Numbered from the stretch's first letter, positions 24,382-32,822 are shown. The stretch is 39,785 bases of DNA from CAYNXB01 sp964401045 (GCA_964401045.1 CAYNXB010000020.1:1-39785); one strand, 5' to 3'. Made by a program: numbers and translations. Notes: generated from the sequence alone by a model not told the origin.

Positions 24382-25614
24382 ATGAGCCAGTATAACTCCG
24401 ATCTGCTGCGTCTACTCGACGAACGCGGCTACATCCACCAGCTAACCGATGCCGAGGGACTGGACGCCCTCGCCCAGCGGCAAATCGTGCCGGCCTATGT
24501 CGGCTTCGATGCGACCGCACCATCGCTGCATGTCGGCAATCTGGTGTCGATCATGATGCTGCGCCGGTTGCAGCAGACGGGACATAAGCCCGTCGTGGTC
24601 ATGGGCGGCGGCACCACGCGGATCGGCGACCCGACCGGCAAGGATGAAGTCCGCAAGATGCTGACGGACGACGCGATCGAAACCAACATCGCGTCGATCC
24701 GCACAGCGTTCGAAAGCCTGCTCAAATTCGGCGACGGGCCGACGGATGCGGTGATGGTCAACAACCACGACTGGCTCGGCAAGCTCGGCTACATCGAGCT
24801 GCTTCAGGAAGTCGGCACGCATTTCACCGTCAACCGGATGCTGACGTTCGATTCGGTCAAACTGCGGCTCGATCGCGAGCAGCCGATGACGTTCCTCGAA
24901 TTCAACTATATGATCCTGCAAGGCTACGACTTCCGGCACTTGTGCAAGGAAAGCGGCGTGCGGCTGCAGATGGGCGGCAGCGACCAGTGGGGCAACATCA
25001 TCAACGGCGTCGAACTGACGCGGCGGATGGACGGTGTCGAGGTGTTCGGCCTGACGACGCCGCTGATCACGCGCGCCGATGGAAGCAAGATGGGCAAATC
25101 GGTCTCGGGCGCCGTGTGGCTCAACGAGGCGCAACTGCCGAGTTACGATTTCTGGCAATACTGGCGCAACTGCGACGACCGCGACGTCGGCAAGTTCATG
25201 CGCCTGTTCACCGACCTGCCGCTCGACGAGATCGCCCGGCTCGAAGCACTCGAAGGCAGCGAGATAAACGCCGCCAAAGTGGTGCTGGCCAATGAGGTTA
25301 CGGCCCTGTGTCGCGGCGCACACGCGGCAAAAGCTGCCGAAGCGACCGCCGCCGAGACATTCGCGGGCGGCGGGCTTGGCGAAGATCTGCCCACCCTGGA
25401 AGTGCCGCCCGAAGGCATCCGGCTCGGCCCTGCGCTGACCGCTATCGGCTTCACCGCTTCCAACGGCGAAGCGAAGCGCAAGATCGCCGAAGGCGCGGTG
25501 CGGATTGACGATGCGCCGGTAGACGATCCGGGGTTGCTGATCGAGCTGAATGCCGGTGAGACGCGAAAGCTCAGCCTGGGACGCAAAAAGCACGGAATTT
25601 TACGGCGAAACTAG
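24382..25614 (+). CDS. tyrS: Tyrosyl-tRNA synthetase
   Basis: 410 aa class I aminoacyl-tRNA synthetase. HIGH-type motif SLHVGNL (about 48-54), KMSKS-type motif KMGKS (236-240), tyrosine-site segment YDFRHLCKESGVRLQMGGSDQWGN, and a C-terminal S4 RNA-binding domain (about 345-405, LGPALTAIGFTASNGEAKRKIAEGAVRID). Standard TyrS length. The intergenic space to the divergent DOMON-like gene is 31 nt, so promoters must overlap that gene's start. After the TAG, 25615-25673 contains a run of seven T at 25663-25669 without a good preceding stem. Confidence 0.97.
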   Translation: MSQYNSDLLRLLDERGYIHQLTDAEGLDALAQRQIVPAYVGFDATAPSLHVGNLVSIMMLRRLQQTGHKPVVVMGGGTTRIGDPTGKDEVRKMLTDDAIETNIASIRTAFESLLKFGDGPTDAVMVNNHDWLGKLGYIELLQEVGTHFTVNRMLTFDSVKLRLDREQPMTFLEFNYMILQGYDFRHLCKESGVRLQMGGSDQWGNIINGVELTRRMDGVEVFGLTTPLITRADGSKMGKSVSGAVWLNEAQLPSYDFWQYWRNCDDRDVGKFMRLFTDLPLDEIARLEALEGSEINAAKVVLANEVTALCRGAHAAKAAEATAAETFAGGGLGEDLPTLEVPPEGIRLGPALTAIGFTASNGEAKRKIAEGAVRIDDAPVDDPGLLIELNAGETRKLSLGRKKHGILRRN

Positions 25615-25673
25615 GTAAAAAGGTTAATAACAAAGCGCGCCCGTCTTTACCGTTTATCCAGCTTTTTTTGCGA

Positions 25674-25705
25674 GAGCCTCCCGATCACTTGTATTTGGGA
25701 GGCTC
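25674..25705 (+). promoter_or_regulatory. Leader hairpin sequestering the PilZ ribosome-binding site
   Basis: GAGCCTCCC (25674-25682) pairs perfectly with GGGAGGCTC (25697-25705): nine base pairs around a 14-nt AT-rich loop. The 3' arm contains GGGAGG (25697-25702), the Shine-Dalgarno site of the PilZ gene (GTG 25712). It is not followed by a T-run on either strand, so a terminator role is unlikely. It probably controls translation, for example as an RNA thermometer or a protein/ligand-controlled switch. Confidence 0.6.
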
Positions 25706-25711
25706 GCGCCC

Positions 25712-26050
25712 GTGTCCGGAGCACAACTTTCGATCAACGATCAGCGTCGCGCCACGCGGCACCCGGTCGATTATCCGGTGATCGCTGAGCACCTGGCGCG
25801 TGGCGACATGCCGCTGCACGTGGTCAATATCTCCGCTCACGGCTTCATGATCGACGGCAGCCACCAGCTCAGCCGCGGTGAGCGGATCATCATCCGCCTG
25901 CCCGAGATTGGGCGTATCGAGGCCTACGTCATCTGGACCACCGAGGACCGCGCCGGCCTGCAGTTCGAGCGCATCATCCGCCTCGACGACTTCATGCGCG
26001 TGATCGACACGCTGCAGCCAAATCCGCGCCTGCGCCGCCGCCGCGGCTGA
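25712..26050 (+). CDS. PilZ-domain protein
   Basis: 112 aa single PilZ domain. The c-di-GMP-binding residues are present: Arg12/Arg16 in QRRATRHPVDYPV (RxxxR) and NISAHG (39-44, NxSxxG), followed by LSRGERIIIRLPEIGRIEAYVIW. Stand-alone PilZ proteins act as cytosolic c-di-GMP receptors that alter motility, cellulose or polysaccharide synthesis. GTG 25712 is set by the strong GGGAGG nine nt upstream, which is itself paired in a hairpin (25674-25705). The C-terminus is Arg-rich (NPRLRRRRG). No diguanylate cyclase is in the window. Confidence 0.88.
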   Translation: MSGAQLSINDQRRATRHPVDYPVIAEHLARGDMPLHVVNISAHGFMIDGSHQLSRGERIIIRLPEIGRIEAYVIWTTEDRAGLQFERIIRLDDFMRVIDTLQPNPRLRRRRG

Positions 26051-26117
26051 AGCCGGCCTGATCGCCTCATAGTCGCGGTTGCTTGGCAAGCGCCTGCGCG
26101 CCTGCCATTGCCCTTGC

Positions 26118-27422
26118 GTGAGCGATTCTTCCGCTGGGCCAATCGACGAGCCCAAGTCCCCGCTGCAGTTTCGCGATTACCGCCGTTTTTGGGCGGCGCG
26201 CTTCCTTGCAGTGTTCGCGACCCTGTCGATGGTCGTGCTGATCGGCTACCAGACCTACGACATTGCGCGGTCCGATTACGGCATGGACCGGCCAACCGCC
26301 GCGTTCATGCTCGGGCTGTTGGGCCTCGCGCAGTTCATTCCCCTGATGCTGCTTACACCGGTCGCGGGGGTCGCCGCTGACCGGTTCGACCGTCGCAAGG
26401 TCGCCGCGTTTTCGAATGCGGTGGATTGCTTCGTTGCGGTGTCGCTCGGGCTGCTCACCTGGGCCGACGCGCTCAATCTCCCGGTTCTGTTCGCGCTCGC
26501 GGCTTGCCACGGCGGCGCGCGCATTTTCAGCCAGCCGGCGCTGAGCTCCATCGCGCCGAATATCGTGCCGCCGCGCCTGCTTCCGCGCGCGATCGCACTG
26601 TCGTCTGTCGCCTGGCAGATCGGGACGGTGGTCGGCCCCGCAGCCGGCGGCCTGCTCTACGCCGCATGGCCGCCGCTGCCGTACTTCCTCTCGACGGTTC
26701 TGCTGCTCTGTTCGGCCGCGCTGATCCTCTCGATCCGCCCGATCCGCGCCGTGCGAGAGGGGCATGCCCATCCGCTGCGGGACATCATTGAGGGTCTTTC
26801 CTTCGTCAAACGTGAGCGGTTCCTGCTCGGCTGTGTCACACTCGATCTGTTCGCGGTGCTGCTCGGCGGCGCGACGGCGATGCTCCCGGTGTTTGCGCGC
26901 GATATCCTGGCGGTGGGGCCCGAAGGCCTCGGCCTGATGCGCGGGGCGCCCGCCATCGGCGCCACGCTTGTCGCGGCGTGGCTGTCGTGGCGGCCCCTCG
27001 AACGGGACGTGGGCACCAAGATGCTGCTCGCGGTCGTCGCCTTTGGTTGCGCGACGATCGCCTTTGCGCTGTCACGCAATTTCCTTCTCACGCTGGCATT
27101 CCTCGCGGTGCTCGGGGCAGCCGACATGATCTCCGTGTTCATCCGCACCAGCTTGATTCAGCTCCGCACGCCCGATGAGATGCGGGGACGCGTTTCGGCG
27201 ACCTCGGGCCTCGCGGTATCCGCCTCGAACGAACTGGGGGAGATGCAGTCGGGCGTCGCTGCCGCAATCCTTGGCGCCACGGGGGCGGTTGTGTTCGGCG
27301 GTGCTGGTGCGATATTGGTGACCGTGTTGTGGGCGTGGCTCTTTCCCGAGCTGCGTCGCGCCAAGACATTCGATGTCCCCGACCATCTGCAACCCGCGTC
27401 GCAACCGGAGACTGCACCATGA
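26118..27422 (+). CDS. MFS transporter (EntS-like, MFS_3)
   Basis: 434 aa with 12 apparent membrane segments. The short cytosolic N-terminus SPLQFRDYRRFWAARFLA and the loop motif GVAADRFDRRKV between TM2 and TM3 are typical of the MFS_3 exporters (enterobactin exporter EntS and relatives); LRDIIEGLSFVKRERFLLG marks the central loop. Substrate unknown. GTG 26118 removes a non-conserved leader that begins at TTG 26079; neither has a Shine-Dalgarno site. Its TGA overlaps the cysteine synthase start (ATGA 27419-27422), so the two are co-translated. Confidence 0.85.
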   Translation: MSDSSAGPIDEPKSPLQFRDYRRFWAARFLAVFATLSMVVLIGYQTYDIARSDYGMDRPTAAFMLGLLGLAQFIPLMLLTPVAGVAADRFDRRKVAAFSNAVDCFVAVSLGLLTWADALNLPVLFALAACHGGARIFSQPALSSIAPNIVPPRLLPRAIALSSVAWQIGTVVGPAAGGLLYAAWPPLPYFLSTVLLLCSAALILSIRPIRAVREGHAHPLRDIIEGLSFVKRERFLLGCVTLDLFAVLLGGATAMLPVFARDILAVGPEGLGLMRGAPAIGATLVAAWLSWRPLERDVGTKMLLAVVAFGCATIAFALSRNFLLTLAFLAVLGAADMISVFIRTSLIQLRTPDEMRGRVSATSGLAVSASNELGEMQSGVAAAILGATGAVVFGGAGAILVTVLWAWLFPELRRAKTFDVPDHLQPASQPETAP

Positions 27423-28339
27423 AGGCTTCGACCATTCTCGAGACGATCGGCCACACCCCGCACGTCCGCCTCGCGCGGATGTTTCCGGACAACGAAGTGT
27501 GGGTCAAATGCGAGCGCGCCAACCCCGGCGGCTCGATCAAGGACCGCATCGCGCTGGCGATGGTCGAGGACGCCGAGAAATCGGGCGCGCTCAAGCCCAG
27601 CGGCACGATTGTCGAGCCGACCAGCGGCAATACCGGCATCGGGTTGGCGATGGTCGCGGCGGTCAAAGGCTACAAGCTGATCCTCGTCATGCCCGAATCG
27701 ATGTCGATCGAGCGGCGACGGCTCATGCTGGCCTATGGCGCGACCTTCGACCTGACGCCAAAGGAAGGTGGCATGAAAGGCGCGATCGCCCGCGCCGCCG
27801 AAATCGTTGAGCGTACGCCCGGCGCGTGGATGCCGCAGCAGTTCGACAACCCCGCCAATATCGATATTCACGCGCGCACCACTGCGGCCGAAATCTTCGC
27901 CGACTTCAGCGATGCGCCGATCGACGCGTTGATCACCGGGGTCGGCACTGGCGGACACCTGACTGCCTGCGCCGAAGTGCTCAAAAAGGCATGGCCCGGG
28001 ATGAAAGCCTATGCGGTCGAGCCCGAGCTGTCGCCGGTGATCTCGGGCGGCCAGCCCGGTCCGCACCCCATTCAAGGCATCGGCGGCGGCTTCATCCCCA
28101 CCAACCTCCACACGCAATCCATCGACGGCGCGATCGCGGTCGATGCCGATACCGCAAAGACGATGGCTCTGCGCTGCGCCCGCGAGGAAGGCCTGCTGAT
28201 CGGCATCAGTTCGGGCGCGACACTCGCGGCGATCGCTAAGAAGCTGCCCGACCTCGGCCCGCGCGCCCGCGTGATGGGCTTCAATTACGACACCGGTGAG
28301 CGTTACCTGTCGGTGCCGGACTTCCTGCCGAATGAGTGA
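27419..28339 (+). CDS. cysK: Cysteine synthase family PLP enzyme
   Basis: 306 aa fold-type II PLP enzyme that makes cysteine from O-acetylserine and sulfide. PLP lysine Lys41 in NPGGSIKDRIAL, substrate loop EPTSGNTGIGLAM, PLP phosphate loop GVGTGGHLTAC, and GISSGATLAAIAKK. Full CysK length. The substrate-binding PxxSVKDR segment and lack of a C-terminal CBS region favour CysK over cystathionine beta-synthase. It is joined by overlaps to the MFS gene upstream (ATGA) and the hydrolase downstream (8 nt), giving a MFS-cysK-DLH-flavoprotein run. Confidence 0.92.
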   Translation: MKASTILETIGHTPHVRLARMFPDNEVWVKCERANPGGSIKDRIALAMVEDAEKSGALKPSGTIVEPTSGNTGIGLAMVAAVKGYKLILVMPESMSIERRRLMLAYGATFDLTPKEGGMKGAIARAAEIVERTPGAWMPQQFDNPANIDIHARTTAAEIFADFSDAPIDALITGVGTGGHLTACAEVLKKAWPGMKAYAVEPELSPVISGGQPGPHPIQGIGGGFIPTNLHTQSIDGAIAVDADTAKTMALRCAREEGLLIGISSGATLAAIAKKLPDLGPRARVMGFNYDTGERYLSVPDFLPNE

Positions 28340-29036
28340 ATTCGAACGGGTCGCCTATTCCGACGGCGGGGTGGCGCTGACCGGATTGCTGGCGCGGCCC
28401 GCGGCGGCTCCACGCGCAGCGGTGCTGGTGTTCCCGACCATCATGAACGCAACGCAGGCCGTCAAGGACAAGGCGCGTGCCCTTGCCGAAGCGGGCTATC
28501 TCGCGCTGATCGCGGATTTCTATGGTGAGGCGCCGGCGAGCTTCGCCCGTTCGCGCGAGCTTGCGGCTGCGGTTCGTGCGGACGCGCTGGTGTGGCGGGC
28601 CCGGCTGCGTGCTGGCCTCAGGGCGCTCGCGGAACTGCCCGGTGCGGACGAGCTCCCGTTTGCCGCGATCGGTTTCTGCATGGGCGGCCAGGCCGCGCTC
28701 GAACTTGCCCGCGATGGCGCACCGTTGGCCTGCGCGGTCAGCTTCCACGGCCTGCTCAACACCGATCTCGCCGCCGAGCCCGGGGCGATCCGCTCTCGCA
28801 TCCTCATTTGTCATGGCGATGCGGATCCGATGGTGCCACGCAGCCAGGTGCTCGAGTTCTGGCAGGAGATGGACGAGGCCGAGGCGGACTGGCACTTCCA
28901 TTCGTACGCGGGCGTCAAACACGGCTTCACCAATCCCTATCCGGTCCACGGCAACCCGGCGGTCGCTTATAACGCGAGCGCGGACCGGCAGAGCTGGGCG
29001 GCGATGCATGCGCTGTTCGACGAGGTGTTCCCATAA
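28332..29036 (+). CDS. Dienelactone hydrolase family protein
   Basis: 234 aa alpha/beta hydrolase. The catalytic triad of dienelactone hydrolases is visible: Cys116 in GFCMGGQAAL, Asp163/165 in CHGDADPMVP, and His197 in KHGFTNP. Family members open lactones in chloroaromatic or furan degradation, but many are general esterases. ATG 28332 overlaps the end of cysK. Its TAA overlaps an apparent ATA start of the next gene (ATAA at 29033-29036). Substrate unknown. Confidence 0.88.
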   Translation: MSEFERVAYSDGGVALTGLLARPAAAPRAAVLVFPTIMNATQAVKDKARALAEAGYLALIADFYGEAPASFARSRELAAAVRADALVWRARLRAGLRALAELPGADELPFAAIGFCMGGQAALELARDGAPLACAVSFHGLLNTDLAAEPGAIRSRILICHGDADPMVPRSQVLEFWQEMDEAEADWHFHSYAGVKHGFTNPYPVHGNPAVAYNASADRQSWAAMHALFDEVFP

Positions 29037-30349
29037 CCCGTTGGCCCGGCCAGGCGATCGAGCGCGGGGCTTCCGGTTACGACGAAGCGCGGGAGCGGCT
29101 GACCTGGAACGCCCGACTCGCCAAGGCGCGCGCGCCGGACGCGATCGCCAGCCCCGATAGCACCGCGGAAGTCGGCGATCTGGTGCGATTCGCTGCGAGC
29201 CACGGCGTGAAGATCGGCTTGCGAAGTGGCGGGCACAGCTACGAGGCTCATGCCCTTCGCGATGGCGGACTGATGCTCGACCTTGGCGGCCTCGATCGGA
29301 TTGAGATCGACGCCGATACGCGCACGGCGTGGATCGGCCCGGGCGTCCAGGGCGGGCACCTGATCGAAGCGCTTGCCGAACACCGCCTTGCCTTCCCCAT
29401 CGGGCATTGCGCGGACGTCGGGCTTGGCGGCTACCTGCTCAGCGGCGGGTTCGGGTGGAACATGGGCGATTGGGGCCCGGCATGCGCGAGCGTGCTCGAG
29501 ATCGAGCTGGTGCTTGCCTCGGGCGAACTCGTGCGCGTCAGCGCCACGGACAACCCCGACTTGTTCTGGGCCGCGCGTGGAGCCGGGGCGGGCTTCTTCG
29601 CTGTGGTGACCGGCTTTCGCCTGGCGCTTCACCCTCTGCCAGCCGCCGCCTTCGCGTTCACCGCCTGCTTCGCCGCCGGGAGCGCCCCGCTGCTGGCGCC
29701 GTGGCTGACCGGAGCGTCACGCAAGGCGGCCCGGGCGGCGGAGATAACTTGCCTCGTCGGCCCGCATGTGAAGACAGGCCGGCCATCGATCACGCTGCGT
29801 GCGGAGGCCGCCGGGCAGAGTCACGATCACGCGCGCGAGCGTGTCGAGCCGCTGCTGGCGATTCCCCATGGCGCGGAGCTCATCGGCGAGACGAGCGAGC
29901 GCTGCCTCGATTTCCCGGAGCTGACCAGGCTATCGGGGATACCGGCGCACAAGCGAGTCGCAGCCGATCACATCTGGAGCGATGCGCCCATCGGCGACCT
30001 GCTGATGGCGGTGGACCGCCTTGCGGGCATTCCGGACCGGTTTTCCTCGGTGAACCTGTTCGGGCTAGGCGGCGTGGGTGAGGTTCGCCACGCACCCGAC
30101 GAGCGCCAATGGGCGCTATCGCTCGGCGGCGGGATCGCGGCCGGAATCTACGGCGTGTGGGACGATCCGGCGGACGACGCCCGCCACCTGGACTGGGTCC
30201 GTCAGGTCGACGCCGCGCTCGCCCCGTTCAAGACCGGCCGCTATGTCGGAGAAGCCAACCTCGCCCGATTCTCTGAGTGTTTCACGCCCTCGGCGCTCGA
30301 ACGGATCGAGCGGCTGCGCACTGAGTACGATCCGCAGCGGCTGTTTTAA
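29033..30349 (+). CDS. FAD-binding (BBE-like/PCMH) oxidoreductase, apparent ATA start
   Basis: 438 aa if begun at 29033. PCMH-type FAD domain (about 30-210) and C-terminal BBE segment (GGGIAAGIYG...AFKTGRYVGEANLARF-like, ending YDPQRLF). Flavin sites: His68 in LRSGGHSYEAH and Cys126 in GHCADVGLGGYLLSGG, the two residues that attach FAD bicovalently in berberine-bridge-like oxidases, which oxidise sugars or alcohols. No ATG, GTG or TTG occurs in frame between 29033 and 29183; starting at GTG 29183 would cut off the first FAD strand (RAPDAIASPDSTAEVGDLVRF). ATA 29033 overlaps the previous TAA as ATAA and has GAGGT at 29022-29026. No Sec or Tat signal. The stop is shared with the convergent acyl-CoA dehydrogenase. 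Confidence 0.82.
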   Translation: MTRWPGQAIERGASGYDEARERLTWNARLAKARAPDAIASPDSTAEVGDLVRFAASHGVKIGLRSGGHSYEAHALRDGGLMLDLGGLDRIEIDADTRTAWIGPGVQGGHLIEALAEHRLAFPIGHCADVGLGGYLLSGGFGWNMGDWGPACASVLEIELVLASGELVRVSATDNPDLFWAARGAGAGFFAVVTGFRLALHPLPAAAFAFTACFAAGSAPLLAPWLTGASRKAARAAEITCLVGPHVKTGRPSITLRAEAAGQSHDHARERVEPLLAIPHGAELIGETSERCLDFPELTRLSGIPAHKRVAADHIWSDAPIGDLLMAVDRLAGIPDRFSSVNLFGLGGVGEVRHAPDERQWALSLGGGIAAGIYGVWDDPADDARHLDWVRQVDAALAPFKTGRYVGEANLARFSECFTPSALERIERLRTEYDPQRLF

Positions 30350-32154
30350 GCCGTCTCGAACTGCTCCGGCGTCAGCGCCATCATCGCTTCGCTCCCGGTT
30401 TCGATCTTGCGTCGCAACGCGCCGGCATCGGGCGTGAACCGCTCCGCGAAGTAGCGCGCCGTGGTCAACTTTGCGTTGTAGAAGGACTCGTCGCCCGTGC
30501 CGCCGCCCAGCTTCGCCTGTGCGACCTTCGCCATGCGCAGCCACATCAGCGTCAGGCATACGATACCCATGATATGCATGTAGTGGTGCGCGCCCGCGCC
30601 GAGGTTGTTGGGATTGGCGAGCGCGTTCTGCATGAACCACAGCGTGGCGGCTTTCTGTTCGCCCACCGCCTTCTCGAGCCTCTCGGCGATCGGTGCGAGG
30701 GCCGCGTCAGCCTTGCCCGCGGCGACCTCGTCGTCCACCAGCTTGAAGAACGCCTGGATCGCCTTGCCGCCATCGCGCGCAAGCTTGCGACCGCACAGAT
30801 CCATCGCCTGGATGCCATTGGTGCCTTCGTAGATCATCGCGATGCGCGAATCGCGGACGAACTGCTCGACGCCGGTCTCCTTGATATAGCCGTGCCCGCC
30901 GAACACCTGCATCATGTTGTTCGCCATGTCGTACCCGCGATCGGTGCCGTAGCCCTTGATCACCGGGGTCAGCAGACCGAGCAGGCCTTCGGCGTCGGCA
31001 CGCTCCTCCGCGGTCTGTGCGGCATGCTCCAGGTCGGCGAGCAGCGCACCCCACAAGATCAGCGCGCGCATTCCTTCGTTAAATGCCTTGGCGTCCATCA
31101 GCATGCGCCGAACGTCCGGATGGACGATGATCGGATCCGCCGCCTGGCTTGGATCGGGCCGCTCGGACTGCACCAGCGCCCTCCCCTGTCGCCGCTCCTT
31201 CGCGTATTGCACCGCATTCTGGTAGGCGACTTCCGACTGCGCGAGGCCCTGCATGCCTACCCCGAGCCGAGCGGCGTTCATCATGATGAACATCGCTGCG
31301 AGGCCCTTGTTCTCCGGCCCGAGCAGCCAGCCCTTCGCGGCGTCGTAGTTCATTACGCAGGTTGCGTTGCCGTGGATGCCCATCTTGTGTTCGATCGAGC
31401 CGCAGGAGACCGCATTGCGAGCGCCGAGCGATCCGTCGTCGTTCAGCAGCACCTTCGGCACCAGGAACAGCGAGATGCCTTTCGAACCCTCGGGCGCACC
31501 CGGCGTCTTCGCCAGCACCAGGTGGATGATGTTGTCGGTCAGGTCGTGCTCGCCGGCCGAGATGAAAATCTTGGTGCCGGTGATCTTGTAGGAACCATCG
31601 CCCTGCGGCTCGGCCTTGGTCTTGATCAGCCCCAAGTCGGTGCCGCAGTGCGGTTCCGTCAGGTTCATCGTGCCCAGCCATTCACCCGAGATCATCTTGG
31701 GCAGGTAAGTGCGCTTTTGCTCGTCGGAGCCGGTGGCGTAGATCGCCGTCACCGCGCCGTTGGTGAGGCCGGGATACATCGCGAACGAATGGTTGGCAGT
31801 GGCGAGATATTCCTCGAGGACGAAGCCGAGCACGTGGGGCAGTCCCTGCCCGCCGAACTCGGCCGGGAGCGAGAGTGCGCCCCAACCCGATTCGCGGTAC
31901 TGGGCGTAGGCTTGCTTGAACCCGGTCGGCGTGGTGACACTGCCATCCTCGTGGCGGGTGCAGCCTTCGCTGTCGCCCACCACGTTGAGGGGCTGGATCA
32001 CCTCGCTGCAGAAGCGACCGACTTCCTCGACGATCGCATCGACCGTGTCCGGCGTGGCGGCTTCGAAGCCCGGCAGGTTGCCATAGCTTTCGAGCTCGAG
32101 CAGTTCGTTGATGACGAAGCGTGTGTCGCGCGTCGGCGCCTTGTAGGTCGGCAT
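30346..32154 (-). CDS. Acyl-CoA dehydrogenase, DmdC-like long form
   Basis: 602 aa FAD enzyme that inserts a 2,3 double bond into acyl-CoA. The long form has the N-terminal extension (TRFVINELLELESYGNLPG), the middle-domain MNLTEPHCGTDLGLIKTKA, TGTKIFISAGEHDLTDN, and the C-terminal IYEGTNGIQAMDLCGRKL with the catalytic-region Glu. This is the architecture of 3-methylmercaptopropionyl-CoA dehydrogenase (DmdC, DMSP demethylation) and of several fatty-acyl paralogues; the substrate cannot be chosen from sequence alone. hisI ends 3 nt upstream, so the two share a transcript. The stop (TAA) overlaps that of the flavoprotein. Confidence 0.92.
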   Translation of the reverse strand: MPTYKAPTRDTRFVINELLELESYGNLPGFEAATPDTVDAIVEEVGRFCSEVIQPLNVVGDSEGCTRHEDGSVTTPTGFKQAYAQYRESGWGALSLPAEFGGQGLPHVLGFVLEEYLATANHSFAMYPGLTNGAVTAIYATGSDEQKRTYLPKMISGEWLGTMNLTEPHCGTDLGLIKTKAEPQGDGSYKITGTKIFISAGEHDLTDNIIHLVLAKTPGAPEGSKGISLFLVPKVLLNDDGSLGARNAVSCGSIEHKMGIHGNATCVMNYDAAKGWLLGPENKGLAAMFIMMNAARLGVGMQGLAQSEVAYQNAVQYAKERRQGRALVQSERPDPSQAADPIIVHPDVRRMLMDAKAFNEGMRALILWGALLADLEHAAQTAEERADAEGLLGLLTPVIKGYGTDRGYDMANNMMQVFGGHGYIKETGVEQFVRDSRIAMIYEGTNGIQAMDLCGRKLARDGGKAIQAFFKLVDDEVAAGKADAALAPIAERLEKAVGEQKAATLWFMQNALANPNNLGAGAHHYMHIMGIVCLTLMWLRMAKVAQAKLGGGTGDESFYNAKLTTARYFAERFTPDAGALRRKIETGSEAMMALTPEQFETA

Positions 32155-32157
32155 CGC

Positions 32158-32529
32158 TTATCCTTCGAGAGAATCGCCTTCGAGCCGGCGAAAGAAGCAG
32201 GTTCGTGCGCCCGTGTGGCACGCCGGGCCCGCCGGTTCGACCTTGAGCACCAGCGCATCCTGATCGCAATCCACGAGTATCGCCTTCACCGCCAGCACAT
32301 GGCCGGAGGTCTCGCCTTTCTTCCACAACCGTCCACGGCTGCGCGAATGGAAGTGCGCGAATCCGGTCTCGCGGGTTGCGGCCAGCGCCGCGGCATCCAT
32401 GAACGCCACCATCAGCACTTCGCCGGAGGCGGCATCCTGCGCCACCGCAGTGAGGAGGCCTGCCCCATCGAACTTGGGTTGGAACTGCGGTTCGAACCCG
32501 CTTTCGCCATTACTATTAGAATAGATCAT
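32158..32529 (-). CDS. hisI: Phosphoribosyl-AMP cyclohydrolase
   Basis: 123 aa zinc/magnesium enzyme of histidine biosynthesis (third step, opening the adenine ring of PR-AMP). Metal ligands: Cys88, Asp89 and Asp91 in LVDCDQDAL, Cys104 and Cys111 in GPACHTGARTCFF; substrate loop HSRSRGRLWKKGETSGH. It lacks the HisE domain, the usual alphaproteobacterial state. ATG 32529 is chosen; GTG 32547 would add six residues, and neither has a good Shine-Dalgarno site. The 5' end is AT-rich compared with the neighbours. No other his genes are in the window; its partner is the acyl-CoA dehydrogenase downstream. Confidence 0.93.
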   Translation of the reverse strand: MIYSNSNGESGFEPQFQPKFDGAGLLTAVAQDAASGEVLMVAFMDAAALAATRETGFAHFHSRSRGRLWKKGETSGHVLAVKAILVDCDQDALVLKVEPAGPACHTGARTCFFRRLEGDSLEG

Positions 32530-32609
32530 TTGTTGCACGATAACCACATATGCGGGGCAAAATCCATCACAGGAGAGGTTCCTGCTTTCTCGATCTGCCT
32601 TTCAATGAG

Positions 32610-32798
32610 ATGAACACGCCGCGACGGAGCCGGACGGACTTCGCCGCGATTTACCGGTTTTTGGCGAGGCCGGAACGCAACGCCAAGGTGTTGGGGAGCA
32701 GCTCGAAAAGAGCGCGCCAAATGAGGGATTGGGTCAGGCACTTGCTGGGGGGCGGTGCCAGGGCGTTAGCGCCGGCCCTTTCAATGTCGTCACGCTAG
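32610..32798 (+). other. Possible small gene or small RNA between hisI and comF
   Basis: The 290-nt gap between hisI and comF holds an open frame whose TAG (32796-32798) abuts a strong terminator. From ATG 32610 it gives 62 basic residues (MNTPRRSRTDFAAIYRFLAR...), from ATG 32550 82 residues; I recognise neither. An AGGAGAGG at 32571-32578 is too far (31 nt) from ATG 32610 and lies inside the longer frame. The direct placement of the stop at the hairpin argues for a transcription unit; it could instead be a non-coding RNA of about 200-270 nt. The 4.5S, 6S and tmRNA hallmarks are absent. Confidence 0.35.
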
Positions 32799-32822
32799 CG
32801 CCCGAGGGAAACCTCGGGCGCT
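32797..32822 (+). terminator. Rho-independent terminator (also faces comF end)
   Basis: AGCGCCCGAGG (32797-32807), GAAA tetraloop, CCTCGGGCGCT (32812-32822): 11 perfect base pairs followed by TCGTTATT. This is the strongest hairpin in the window. The T-rich tail is short and only on the plus strand. On the minus strand it may slow read-through past the end of comF (32838). Confidence 0.7.

Noticed and set aside
25615..25673. T-run at 25663-25669 as a tyrS terminator
   Set aside because: The sequence before it forms no more than a 4-6 bp stem with a long loop, and the strong hairpin lies after the T-run rather than before it.
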